The notes: generated by a model from the letters alone, not told the origin. A DNA stretch of 52,087 bases from RUG14515 sp045117995 (GCA_045117995.1 JBGUOH010000002.1:1-52087), one strand, 5' to 3'; positions 8,346-16,503 are shown, counted from the stretch's first letter. Numbers and translations are program-made.

Positions 8346-9940
8346 CAAGAATCGAACCTAAGCATAATAAAGTGCTAGAGGAATTCCCTTTAGATGAACA
8401 TAAGCTAATAAGAGCTGCTGCATATGCTAGGGTATCAACTGATAGTGATGAGCAGTTTACATCATTTGCCGCTCAAGTCAGCTATTACACACAACTAATT
8501 GAATCAAACCCTGAATACAAATTCGTTAAGGTTTATGCAGATGAAGGAATCTCAGGAACCATGCTTAAAAAGAGAAAAGGTTTTAATGAGATGATGGCCG
8601 CTGCTAGAAGACATGAATTTGATTTGCTTTTCACCAAGTCCTTATCTAGATTCGCAAGAAACACGGTAGATAGCATTAGTGCCATTCGCGAACTAAAGGA
8701 TCTAGGTATCGATGTTTATTTTGAAGAGCAAAGATTACATACGATCAACGCTACTGGCGAACTTATCATCACAATCCTTAGTGCCTTAGCACAAGAGGAA
8801 AGCCGCAACATATCAGAGAACGTTAAATGGGGGATTAGGAAGAGCTTTGCTGACGGTAAGGTGCTTATTCCTTATAAAAGTTTTCTCGGTTATAAAAAAG
8901 GCAAAAATGGTATACCTGAAATAGATGAAGAAGGAGCTGAAATAGTTAAGTTGATTTATAGGCTTTTTTGGGAAGGAAAATCTACTCATCAAATAGCTAA
9001 ATATCTTAATGAGAATAAGGTTCCAATGCCATCAAAAAAGACTGATGCAGATGGTAATTATATTTATAAATGGCAACCAGCTACAATAAACAGCATCCTA
9101 ACAAACGAAAAATATAAAGGAGAGGCAATATTGCAAAAGACTTATACAGAAGATTTCCTTACTCATAAGAAGGTTAAGAACAGCGGTACAGACATTCCTA
9201 TTTATCATGTAAAAGAATCACACCCTTTTATTATCCCTGTTGAAGAGTGGGAAATGGTTCAAGTCGAGATGGAGAGAAGAAATAAAATGTCTTGTCGATA
9301 TTCTGGAATATCTGTTTTTGGCAGCAAGATTATATGTGGCGACTGTGGTTCCACATATGGCCAAAAGGTTTGGCACAGCACCGACAAATACAGAAGAATG
9401 ATTTATCAATGCAATCGCAAGTTTTCTGGCAAAAAGACATGTAAAACACCAACAATTAATGAGGAAATCATCAAAAAGGCTTTTGTTGAATCATGCCATA
9501 TGATGAGTAAGGCTAACCTCATTGAAGACTTACAAATAGGTTTAAAAACATTAGAAAATCATAAAACGTTGGATGATAGGATTATGGAACTTGTCATTGA
9601 ATGTGATGCCTTAAATGAATCGGCTAGAAAGTTAATTGAAGAGAAGAAAAAAGGCAATATTAATCTTAAAGAAGCTGAGAGCAAATACGAGATTTTAGTT
9701 AAGAAGCATAAAGAGGTTAGCGAAGAACTACAATCTCTTGAAAAGCAACGTAGTAAAAAAGCTGCCGCCGCTTATCGTATAAAAATGAATATCGAGATGC
9801 TCAAAAATGAAAAGTTGCCTATTAATGGATTTCAAATAAAGTGGTGGACCTTATTGCTTGAAAAAGCTGTGGTTTACGACGATAAAAGAATTGAGTTCAT
9901 TTATTACTGTGGTTATAAAAATGAGGTGAAATTTGCTTAA
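8333..9940 (+). CDS. Large serine recombinase, second of a pair (535 aa)
   Basis: AAGGAG at 8321-8326 fixes the ATG at 8333. Catalytic domain at residues about 27-170 with nucleophile S35 in YARVSTDSD, YADEGISGTMLKKRKGF and SLSRFARN; recombinase domain about 190-330; zinc ribbon from C335 (CGDCG) with CNRKFSGKKTC; long Lys/Glu-rich coiled coil about 420-500, the region that steers integrase directionality in this family. Complete and apparently functional. Known chemistry: 2-bp staggered cleavage with a Ser-DNA link and strand rotation between att sites. Confidence 0.92.
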   Translation: MPTVTRIEPKHNKVLEEFPLDEHKLIRAAAYARVSTDSDEQFTSFAAQVSYYTQLIESNPEYKFVKVYADEGISGTMLKKRKGFNEMMAAARRHEFDLLFTKSLSRFARNTVDSISAIRELKDLGIDVYFEEQRLHTINATGELIITILSALAQEESRNISENVKWGIRKSFADGKVLIPYKSFLGYKKGKNGIPEIDEEGAEIVKLIYRLFWEGKSTHQIAKYLNENKVPMPSKKTDADGNYIYKWQPATINSILTNEKYKGEAILQKTYTEDFLTHKKVKNSGTDIPIYHVKESHPFIIPVEEWEMVQVEMERRNKMSCRYSGISVFGSKIICGDCGSTYGQKVWHSTDKYRRMIYQCNRKFSGKKTCKTPTINEEIIKKAFVESCHMMSKANLIEDLQIGLKTLENHKTLDDRIMELVIECDALNESARKLIEEKKKGNINLKEAESKYEILVKKHKEVSEELQSLEKQRSKKAAAAYRIKMNIEMLKNEKLPINGFQIKWWTLLLEKAVVYDDKRIEFIYYCGYKNEVKFA

Positions 9941-10005
9941 TTATCCTTATAATATTTGTAGGCCTTAATTTATGACCTGTTCCACGGATTTCTAGTTTGT
10001 TCCAT

Positions 10006-10079
10006 TTGTATCATTATTGGAAATCCTTGCCAACTTGATTAAATAGGATTGATACAAACGTGTCAGTCCTTTTTTCTTG
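10006..10079 (+). repeat. Terminator-containing repeat, copy 1
   Basis: About 70 bp that recurs at 10734-10804. Shared blocks: TTGTATCATT, a 14-bp variable stretch of equal length in both copies, then CCAACTYGATTAAATAGGAT, TGATACAA and GTCAGTCCTTTTTT. AGGATTGATAC pairs with GTGTCAGTCCT before the T-run, so it works as a terminator for the recombinase transcript. TTGTATCA can alternatively pair with TGATACAA and would then break the terminator stem. Confidence 0.75.
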
Positions 10080-10117
10080 TCTTTTTCTACAAAAATAAAT
10101 GACAAGTTATTACATTT

Positions 10118-10128
10118 TATGTAATAAT
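10118..10128 (+). promoter_or_regulatory. Extended -10 promoter, leaderless arrangement
   Basis: TATGTAATAAT, with an ATGACA-like -35 at 10099-10104 about 17-18 bp upstream. The predicted start of transcription is about 10135, which is the A of the ATG. Confidence 0.55.
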
Positions 10129-10134
10129 ATAGAC

Positions 10135-10614
10135 ATGATACGCAGAATCAATCTTGGCAACAAAAAAGAGGCTTTGAATGCCTTATCAAAATTCAAAAAC
10201 AAAGATTATTCACCGACTGATATTGAGTTATTTAATGTCCATATGAAGAAACTCAACGATGTTATTGGGTACACTCTTTTTTGTAAAAACAGCCTATATT
10301 TAACTAGTAAATTATTGTGGGAAGCGATGCAACCTGTAGGCAACTGTGGCACTCACAATTATCATGGTTTAGAAGTTGAAGAAATATATAACGCTTTAAT
10401 CTCTATTAGCAAAGCTACAAAAATATATAAAACACATGATGATCGATATTTGGTTGTAACTAATGTAGTTGCCAAATGCGGTGATCCTATAATAACGGTC
10501 ATAAAGATTGGTTCATCACTTGCCGACATCCGTGACGCCAACATTAATAAACTAGTTACTATTTATCCAAAGAGAAACCTTGAGCTACATCTCAAGAGAA
10601 TAAAAGAAAAATGA
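10135..10614 (+). CDS. Hypothetical protein flanked by direct repeats (159 aa)
   Basis: Not recognised. The ATG at 10135 is preferred over one at 10099 because the promoter (10118-10128) would fire at about 10135 and the earlier ATG lies in the -35. The product is soluble, Lys- and Asn-rich, without signal or membrane segment, and begins with RRINLGNKKEALNAL. It stands alone between two copies of a 70-bp repeat, downstream of the recombinases, so it could be cargo of a mobile cassette (inference). Confidence 0.5.
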   Translation: MIRRINLGNKKEALNALSKFKNKDYSPTDIELFNVHMKKLNDVIGYTLFCKNSLYLTSKLLWEAMQPVGNCGTHNYHGLEVEEIYNALISISKATKIYKTHDDRYLVVTNVVAKCGDPIITVIKIGSSLADIRDANINKLVTIYPKRNLELHLKRIKEK

Positions 10615-10733
10615 ACCGATTATGGCTCCAATTGCCATCTTGGGTTCACACTTATATTATATATAATTTGCGCTTGTTGTCAAAATGATTTTTCAATCAA
10701 AGATTGATGCTGCATAAATTTGGAAGTGCTGCA

Positions 10734-10804
10734 TTGTATCATTTCTGTACATTTAGGCCAACTCGATTAAATAGGATTGATACAATGTGTCAGTCCTTTT
10801 TTGT
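10734..10804 (+). repeat. Terminator-containing repeat, copy 2
   Basis: Second copy of the 10006-10079 repeat. Here the antiterminator-type pairing is better still: CATTGTATCA (10732-10741) and TGATACAATG (10778-10787) form a perfect 10-bp inverted repeat, while AGGATTGATAC with TGTCAGTCCT forms the terminator before the T-run. A hairpin GTTGTTTAC / GTAGACAAC follows at 10809-10830. Confidence 0.75.
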
Positions 10805-10886
10805 TGAGTTGTTTACGAATTGTAGACAACTGAAAGTCCTAATGCTTTAAGCAAATATCAGACGCAATAATTTTCAAATAAAATAA

Positions 10887-10914
10887 TTGATGATATCGTT
10901 CTTTGTGTTATATT
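10887..10914 (+). promoter_or_regulatory. Promoter of the RNA candidate
   Basis: TTGATG (10887-10892), 16-bp spacer, TATATT (10909-10914) preceded by TGT. Predicted transcription start about 10921. Confidence 0.6.
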
Positions 10915-10920
10915 AAAAGT

Positions 10921-11021
10921 GTCATGCGGGTTGGGAGACGTTAAAAGACCACCCTATAGATTGGGCCGGAGATCTAAAACACCGTCCTATTAGTGGTGGC
11001 GCACCTAAAAACGCTTTTTTT
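10921..11021 (+). ncRNA. Unidentified structured-RNA candidate (about 100 nt)
   Basis: Markedly more GC-rich than its surroundings, with a good promoter upstream and a T7 run at the end (11015-11021). Possible helices: GGGU-GG with CC-ACCC at the start, AGAU with AUCU in the middle, and GGUG with CACC near the end; purine-rich conserved-looking loops lie between them. No open reading frame of note covers it (only a 6-codon ATG frame near the start). It does not match tmRNA, RNase P, SRP, 6S or the common riboswitches as far as can be judged by eye. Confidence 0.5.
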
Positions 11022-11157
11022 ATTGAATTGCCTACAATTTGTGAACAGCTGAAAGTCAATAAGCCTCTTTATCAATTATTCAACAAGTTGTGGAATAATC
11101 TTTTTGTATCTATAGAATCTATGTATCTTAACCAGTCATTTTTGTTATCATATTAAT

Positions 11158-11802
11158 ATGGAAAAAGAAACAGAACCTATTTATCCAAATTCTCAGTTTA
11201 AATCTTTTTGCTATATCAAAAGTGTAGTCACTAGACCAAACATTATTGTGGGCGATTATTCTTACTATGATGATAGTGAAGATGGACCAGAATCTTTTGA
11301 GAAACACGTAACGCATCACTATGACTTTATGGGCGATAAGCTTATCATCGGTAAGTTTGTTGCTGTTGCAAGAGGTGTGGAATTCGTGATGAATGGCGCT
11401 AACCACATGTTAGATTGTTTGACCACATATCCTTTTGAAATCATTGATGAATTCAAGGGCTTATCTAGACCGTTTGGTGATAGAGGAAATCGTGGCGATA
11501 CAGTTGTGGGTAATGATGTTTGGATTGGACAAAAAGCCACAATATTACCAGGTGTCCACATTGGTGATGGCGCAATTATTGGCGCTAATGCAGTAGTGGC
11601 GAAAGATGTTCCGCCTTATGCAGTTGTAGTGGGCAATCCAGCTGTTATTAAGAAGTATAGATTTGATAAAGAAACAATAGATCTTCTTTTAGAACTCAAG
11701 TGGTGGGACAAAGATATCGAAGAGATTAAAAAACTAATTCCATTCCTTACTAGCGATTTATCAAATAAAAAAGAAGAACTTAAAGCTTTGCTTAACAAGT
11801 AA
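11158..11802 (+). CDS. vat: Vat-like xenobiotic (streptogramin-type) O-acetyltransferase (214 aa)
   Basis: Left-handed beta-helix acetyltransferase of the Vat/CatB (XAT) group. Seen: IYPNSQFKSF, RPNIIVGDYSYYDD, ESFEKHVTHHYDFMGDKLIIGKF, FVMNGANHMLD with the catalytic His, hexapeptide repeats GNDVWIGQKATILPGVHIGDGA, and the C-terminal ELKWWDKDIEEI typical of Vat proteins. Known reaction: acetyl-CoA-dependent acetylation of a drug hydroxyl (group A streptogramins for Vat). The loop after the catalytic His (FKGLSRPFGDRGNRGD) differs from classic Vat, so the substrate is not certain. The promoter at 11143-11151 would start at the ATG (leaderless). It lies at the edge of the accessory region. Confidence 0.75.
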   Translation: MEKETEPIYPNSQFKSFCYIKSVVTRPNIIVGDYSYYDDSEDGPESFEKHVTHHYDFMGDKLIIGKFVAVARGVEFVMNGANHMLDCLTTYPFEIIDEFKGLSRPFGDRGNRGDTVVGNDVWIGQKATILPGVHIGDGAIIGANAVVAKDVPPYAVVVGNPAVIKKYRFDKETIDLLLELKWWDKDIEEIKKLIPFLTSDLSNKKEELKALLNK

Positions 11803-11875
11803 AGCGTTTTATAGCAACAACGCGTTGCTTGTATAACTTTGGTAATAATTCATAATGTGAGCGGAGGAAGATAAA

Positions 11876-12316
11876 ATGGAAACAAAAGACGTTTTATTAA
11901 AATTAAGAACAGATAGCGGTCTGTCTCAAGAAGAACTCGCTGAAAAAGTGATGGTTACTAGACAAGCGGTCTCTCGTTGGGAAACTGGAGAAACCACTCC
12001 AAATACTGAAACTTTGAAACTATTATCAAAGTTATTTAATGTATCAATTAACACATTGTTAGGATCACCAAGACAATTATTCTGCCAATGCTGCGGCATG
12101 CCATTACAAGATTCATTGCTCAGCAAAGAAGTTGATGGCTCGTTCAATGAAGAATACTGTCAGTGGTGTTATCATGATGGGAAATATACATACGATAACA
12201 TGGACGATTTAATCAACACATGTATCCCTCATATGGTTGCCCAAGGCTTCAAAGAAGATCAAGCACGTGAATACATGAGAGGAATGCTTCCGAATCTCAA
12301 ATATTGGAAACATTAA
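11876..12316 (+). CDS. XRE regulator with C-terminal zinc ribbon (146 aa)
   Basis: HTH_3 domain at residues 5-60 (LRTDSGLSQEELAEKVMVTR, then AVSRWETGETTPNTETL), then a zinc-ribbon module of the zf-ribbon_2 kind: FCQCCGMPLQD, EYCQWCYHDGKYTY, ending in MRGMLPNLKYW. Known: proteins with this pairing are common in Firmicutes as small DNA-binding regulators of unknown ligand. GGAGGAAG precedes the ATG; a terminator follows. A single-gene unit. Confidence 0.85.
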   Translation: METKDVLLKLRTDSGLSQEELAEKVMVTRQAVSRWETGETTPNTETLKLLSKLFNVSINTLLGSPRQLFCQCCGMPLQDSLLSKEVDGSFNEEYCQWCYHDGKYTYDNMDDLINTCIPHMVAQGFKEDQAREYMRGMLPNLKYWKH

Positions 12317-12325
12317 CAATTAAAT

Positions 12326-12354
12326 GACGTTAGTTATCCTAACGTTATTTTTTT
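12326..12354 (+). terminator. Rho-independent terminator
   Basis: ACGTTAG / CTAACGT stem with a short loop, followed by TATTTTTTT. Confidence 0.85.
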
Positions 12355-12406
12355 GAATTCATCTAACAAAAATAAATATCCATCTTCTTTGGTAAAACAA
12401 CTGTTG

Positions 12407-12435
12407 TTGTCTGTTACTTTACACAGGCGTAAAAT
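12407..12435 (+). promoter_or_regulatory. Promoter, leaderless arrangement
   Basis: TTGTCT, 17-bp spacer, TAAAAT (12430-12435). The start codon at 12444 lies 8 nt beyond the -10 and has no ribosome site. Confidence 0.65.
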
Positions 12436-12443
12436 AACAACAT

Positions 12444-13568
12444 ATGGATTTCTTAAACGATTTTATTGTTGTGTATTTCTTCCAATTGCTTATTAGCGTT
12501 GTGATGGTGTCCAATGCCATCCTCCGTTATAAGCAACATCCAAGGATTAGCACCTACTCCTTGATTATTATTGGTGCGTCACTTTTACTAGCGATTTCGC
12601 ACACATTAGAGAATTATGGAAAGATTACTCTCAACACTCCTTTAACCACATTTTGCTCGTTCTTTGGTTATGTTCTTAATCCATTCTGCATCTTCTTCTT
12701 TATGATGATGAGTGGTGAAATCAAAAGCAGAAAGCATTTAATCCTATTACTAATACCATTAATTATTAATGGCTTGGTTTACATATTGATGTTCTTACCC
12801 GTGACTAAAGAATGGGTGGTTCATTTTGAACCAGCTTTAAACAATAACGAGTTAGTATTCTTAGGTGGACCACTAAGATTTACATCACATATTGTCTCTG
12901 CTTTATATCTTGTTTATCTTGTCTACATTTCTATTACAAAGATTTCATCCAAGCACTTATGGCATGGTTTATCAATCTCCGTGTGCGCCGCTTTTGTTGT
13001 CTCCGCGGTTATTATTGAATCATTCTTTAATCCAAATGGTGACATCTATGTCCTTAGCACCACAATCGCATTTAGTACAATCGTTTATTACTTGTTCCTC
13101 TACATCGAAAGAGCACAAGTGGATGCCCTTACAGGGTTATTCAACCGTGAAACTTACTATCACGATGTCTCTAGATTAGAAAAATCTATCACCGGTATCA
13201 TTCAATTTGATATGAATGGCCTCAAATATATCAACGATAATTTAGGCCACTTGGAAGGCGATAAAGCTTTAGCCACAATTGCCAAACTAATTAGCTCATG
13301 CGCTAAGCGCAACATGAGCGTTTATCGTTTAGGCGGTGACGAATTCTTAATCATTGCTGTCGGCGCTAAAGAATCAGAACTAAAAGCGGTCATTCGTGAC
13401 TTTGATGCTAAACTTAAAACTACCAGCTATCATTGCTCAGTTGGCTATGCTTACCGCAAGAATAAGAAAACGCAAATCATCGATGTTTTTAAAGAAGCAG
13501 AAAAAAGAATGTACGAAGACAAAGCGGATTTTTATAAGAATTCATCGATTGAAAGAAGAAAGAACTAA
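12444..13568 (+). CDS. Membrane diguanylate cyclase, GGDEF (374 aa)
   Basis: About seven hydrophobic segments in residues 1-220, then a GGDEF domain from about 228 (DALTGLFNRETYY ... FDMNGLKYINDNLGH ... YRLGGDEFLII). The GGDEF signature and the metal/substrate residues are intact, so synthesis of c-di-GMP from two GTP is expected. No RxxD inhibitory site is present five residues before the motif, so simple product inhibition is unlikely. The membrane half probably senses a signal. A second protein of the same layout lies 98 nt downstream behind its own promoter. Confidence 0.88.
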   Translation: MDFLNDFIVVYFFQLLISVVMVSNAILRYKQHPRISTYSLIIIGASLLLAISHTLENYGKITLNTPLTTFCSFFGYVLNPFCIFFFMMMSGEIKSRKHLILLLIPLIINGLVYILMFLPVTKEWVVHFEPALNNNELVFLGGPLRFTSHIVSALYLVYLVYISITKISSKHLWHGLSISVCAAFVVSAVIIESFFNPNGDIYVLSTTIAFSTIVYYLFLYIERAQVDALTGLFNRETYYHDVSRLEKSITGIIQFDMNGLKYINDNLGHLEGDKALATIAKLISSCAKRNMSVYRLGGDEFLIIAVGAKESELKAVIRDFDAKLKTTSYHCSVGYAYRKNKKTQIIDVFKEAEKRMYEDKADFYKNSSIERRKN

Positions 13569-13597
13569 GACACGGCTAAATACCGTGTTTTTATTTT
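13569..13597 (+). terminator. Rho-independent terminator
   Basis: ACACGG / CCGTGT stem, 7-nt loop, then TTTTATTTTT. Confidence 0.8.
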
Positions 13598-13608
13598 TAA
13601 TAATAGAG

Positions 13609-13618
13609 GTGCTATAAT
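13609..13618 (+). promoter_or_regulatory. Extended -10 promoter
   Basis: GGTGCTATAAT with perfect TATAAT at 13613-13618; no clear -35. Confidence 0.65.
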
Positions 13619-13666
13619 ATTCGCAAGACGACAAATAGTAATTTGTCCAAATATCGTAATTCAATC

Positions 13667-14749
13667 ATGTTTAAAGAGTACATCTCACAGAACTGGCCTC
13701 TAATTCTTATTCTTTTGGCCTTTACTATTTCACTTATTTCCACGGTCTTCATGGAAAGAAAATCCATTAAGCGCATGCATATTCTTAATGGCATTATTTT
13801 CCTTTTGTCCATCGTCGTCTTTGTAGAATTCCAAATCACTAAGAACCCTGATTATAAGTACTTAAGATTAGCGTTAGCGGCGATTAGATACAGCGCTACG
13901 CCATTTATCATTGCCCAATTAGCTTTCGCTTTGGTCAAAAAACAAAGCTGGTTGATCTTTATTCCCGCTATCGTTTTAGCGGTTTTAGATATTGTTTCTA
14001 TCTTCACAGGTATCATCTTCAAATTGAATGAAGAAAGCGTCTTAGTTAAGGCACCTGTAATCGGTTATTTGCCATACGTTGTTACTGGCTTATATAGTGT
14101 TTTATTAATTTATTTATTAATTAAACGCAGTAACAAACGCCTAATGGAAATCATTCCAATTGTCTTTTTAGCTTTAGCGTTAGGTTCTGGTTTATTGTTA
14201 CCATTCATCTTAGGCGCTGATTATTCTTCAATCTTCTGCATCATTATCGCTATTGCGTTATTTGCCTATTATGAATTCACCCTTCTTCAATTAACCAAAA
14301 AGGATTCATTAACTGGCTTACTTAATCGTCAAGCGTATTACGCTGATGTAAGCAATAACCCGGAAGATATTTCCGCTTTAGTGTCTATTGATATGAATGG
14401 TCTTAAATACTTAAACGATAACTATGGTCACTCCGCTGGTGATGAAGGTTTAAGCACACTCGCTTTATGCTTCAATCGCGCTTTGAAACGCAAACAAACT
14501 GGCTATCGCGTTGGTGGTGATGAGTTCGTCATCATATGCCGTAAAAATAGTGAACAAGAAGTACTCGAACTCATTGAAAGAATTCGTAAGAATGTTAATG
14601 AAACAAAATATAGCTGCTCTATTGGCTATAGTCTTAATCCAGATGGTACAAAACACGTGGATGAATTATTAAAAGAATCTGACGTTGTGATGTATCAAGA
14701 AAAGGAACGCTATTATAAGGAAACTGGCAAGGAAAGACGCAAAGTATAA
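13667..14749 (+). CDS. Membrane diguanylate cyclase, GGDEF (360 aa)
   Basis: Same architecture as the preceding gene: seven or so membrane segments to residue about 210, then GGDEF (DSLTGLLNRQAYY ... IDMNGLKYLNDNYGH ... YRVGGDEFVII), intact and without an RxxD inhibitory site. The N-terminal halves differ in sequence, so the two may sense different signals. The ATG at 13667 is chosen over an in-frame TTG at 13643; neither has a strong ribosome site. The stop overlaps a terminator stem. Confidence 0.85.
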   Translation: MFKEYISQNWPLILILLAFTISLISTVFMERKSIKRMHILNGIIFLLSIVVFVEFQITKNPDYKYLRLALAAIRYSATPFIIAQLAFALVKKQSWLIFIPAIVLAVLDIVSIFTGIIFKLNEESVLVKAPVIGYLPYVVTGLYSVLLIYLLIKRSNKRLMEIIPIVFLALALGSGLLLPFILGADYSSIFCIIIAIALFAYYEFTLLQLTKKDSLTGLLNRQAYYADVSNNPEDISALVSIDMNGLKYLNDNYGHSAGDEGLSTLALCFNRALKRKQTGYRVGGDEFVIICRKNSEQEVLELIERIRKNVNETKYSCSIGYSLNPDGTKHVDELLKESDVVMYQEKERYYKETGKERRKV

Positions 14750-14764
14750 ATTTGCGTTTTTCTT
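14735..14764 (+). terminator. Terminator overlapping the stop codon
   Basis: ACGCAAA / TTTGCGT stem around the TAA, followed by TTTTTC. Confidence 0.75.
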
Positions 14765-14792
14765 TGAAATTATCAAAATAAGGTTCTAATAT
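14764..14792 (+). promoter_or_regulatory. Promoter
   Basis: TTGAAA (14764-14769), 17-bp spacer, TAATAT (14787-14792). It serves the phosphatase lipoprotein gene, which has GGAG at 14818. Confidence 0.7.
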
Positions 14793-14826
14793 TTTATGTA
14801 GATAAATCAATATTTTTGGAGCTATT

Positions 14827-16476
14827 ATGAAACCTGCAAATTTTCATTTTAAAAGCAAAAAACCTCTTTTACTAATGTCCCTTGCTCTCGTCGCTGCTTT
14901 AGCCGCATGTCAAAACGTCGACAAGAAGAGCAGTGAACCAGAGGAACCGAATTACAACATTGTTAGACCAACCTATACCCCTGATTACGATACCTATGAT
15001 ATTGGTGCCGCTCCTGCGGGCTTTAACATGACCTATTACACAGATATCTATTCACGTGGTTTTGCCTGGTTAACAGATCAAACCGCTCAAGATTCTAAAC
15101 TGTATTTAGTGCAATCAGATAAGGGCCAAGAAGCTGATTTCACAAATGCCACTCTTGTTGAGGGTACATCCTTAGAAATCCAAATTAAAAAGGACGGTAC
15201 ATTTACCGCTGCTGATGGTTCTATCCCAAGCAAAAAGGGTAGTGGTAGTAACGATAGAGAATTGAATTTATACTCTCATAAAGTTCACGTTGAAAACTTA
15301 GAAAAAGGTAAAGCCTACAGCTATAAAGTTGGTAGCGAACAAGGCTGGAATTATGGTGCCTTTATCGTTGAAAAAGAAGCCGCAAAATCCATTACTGCTG
15401 TACACATGAGTGACGCGCAAACTAAAGACAATTCCAAACTTAATGTTTGGAGAAATACATTTGTTAAGTCAGTTGAACAAGCCGGAAAAGGCTTAGATAT
15501 GGCTTTATACAACGGTGACCAATTTGACCAAAATAACTCCAGTGGTAAAGATGGTACACCAGCAAGAATGTTAAGACATACAAAGGCTCTTGATATCATT
15601 GCTGATTACAAGTTCGATATCCCATATATGGCCAGTAGTGGTAACCATGAACCAAGTGTGGCGTACGCTAACTACTTAACAGGTGATATCAATTATGCTG
15701 GATGGTCAGATGATGGCTGCTACTATTCATATGATTATGACTACGCTCACTTCGCGATTTTAAACACTAATGATGTAAGTGATGCACAAATCAGCTGGTT
15801 AAAAGAAGATTTAGATAAAGCCAATAACGCTAAATGGAAAATCGTGATGATGCACATTTCTCCATATTCAACAGGCGATCACTCCAATAAATCCGAAAAC
15901 CAAAAGATCGTTGAAAAGTTAACACCAGTTTTCTCAGAAAAACACGTTGACTTAGTCTTACAAGCTCACGACCATACATATAACAAAACCATGCCATATA
16001 AGTGGGATGCTGCGGGTTATACAACCACCTTTGGTAACGCTGATGTTGTTAACTTAAATCCTGAATCAGAAACCAAAGATGAAAGACAATATGATAAGAA
16101 TCCAAACGGTACTTACTACGTAACTACAGGCGCTGCTGGTCATAGACAAGGTGCCGCTGAAAGTGATGGTGTCTGGGCGGAAGTCGTCAAAGACGGTGAT
16201 GAATGGAAGGGCTTAAATAGCAGTAAAACATTCCTCTCCAATAAGTACAAAATTGAGTGTGGTTCCATCAAGTATGATAACCAATATGAATCATACAAAA
16301 CCGGTAGTTACACTTCAGCGCAAGATTATCATAAAGGTGACTTAGCGACAGGCAACGTTAACGCTCCAATGTTTGGTGTTTTGAACCTCACACAACAAAC
16401 ACTCAATTACGATGTTTATACCGCTTTAGGCGATCAAGTCAAACTCTTCGATAGCATCGATATTTTAAAAGCCTAA
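14827..16476 (+). CDS. Purple-acid-phosphatase-like metallophosphatase lipoprotein (549 aa)
   Basis: Signal peptide with lipobox ALAAC near residue 28, so surface-anchored. Residues about 45-185 resemble the fibronectin-like N-domain of purple acid phosphatases; the calcineurin-like core follows: HMSDAQ (193-198), NGDQFD (229-234), GNHE (N273 H274), H343 in MMHISPYS, and HDH (381-383). These match the two-metal site of metallophosphoesterases. Expected activity: hydrolysis of phosphate esters outside the cell, possibly for phosphate scavenging. Transcribed alone between a promoter and a terminator. Confidence 0.88.
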   Translation: MKPANFHFKSKKPLLLMSLALVAALAACQNVDKKSSEPEEPNYNIVRPTYTPDYDTYDIGAAPAGFNMTYYTDIYSRGFAWLTDQTAQDSKLYLVQSDKGQEADFTNATLVEGTSLEIQIKKDGTFTAADGSIPSKKGSGSNDRELNLYSHKVHVENLEKGKAYSYKVGSEQGWNYGAFIVEKEAAKSITAVHMSDAQTKDNSKLNVWRNTFVKSVEQAGKGLDMALYNGDQFDQNNSSGKDGTPARMLRHTKALDIIADYKFDIPYMASSGNHEPSVAYANYLTGDINYAGWSDDGCYYSYDYDYAHFAILNTNDVSDAQISWLKEDLDKANNAKWKIVMMHISPYSTGDHSNKSENQKIVEKLTPVFSEKHVDLVLQAHDHTYNKTMPYKWDAAGYTTTFGNADVVNLNPESETKDERQYDKNPNGTYYVTTGAAGHRQGAAESDGVWAEVVKDGDEWKGLNSSKTFLSNKYKIECGSIKYDNQYESYKTGSYTSAQDYHKGDLATGNVNAPMFGVLNLTQQTLNYDVYTALGDQVKLFDSIDILKA

Positions 16477-16503
16477 ACGCTTAACAGTTTTGGCGAATAG
16501 AAC

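Larger units (their letters stand above)
10818..11057. repeat. Short imperfect repeats flanking the RNA candidate
   Basis: AATTGTAGACAACTGAAAGTC at 10818-10838 and AATTTGTGAACAGCTGAAAGTC (11036-11057, one base longer) are similar and lie either side of the 10921-11021 RNA candidate. The gene-free stretch 10615-11157 otherwise holds repeat copy 2, the RNA candidate and its promoter, and the promoter of the acetyltransferase gene. Confidence 0.45.

Noticed and set aside
10615..10680. tRNA-like look of the stretch after the orphan gene (GGGTTCACA)
   Set aside because: No acceptor stem, anticodon arm or CCA can be built.
10818..11057. The 21-bp repeats as attachment sites of the recombinases
   Set aside because: They flank only the RNA candidate, not the recombinase module, and the match is imperfect; kept as a repeat only.
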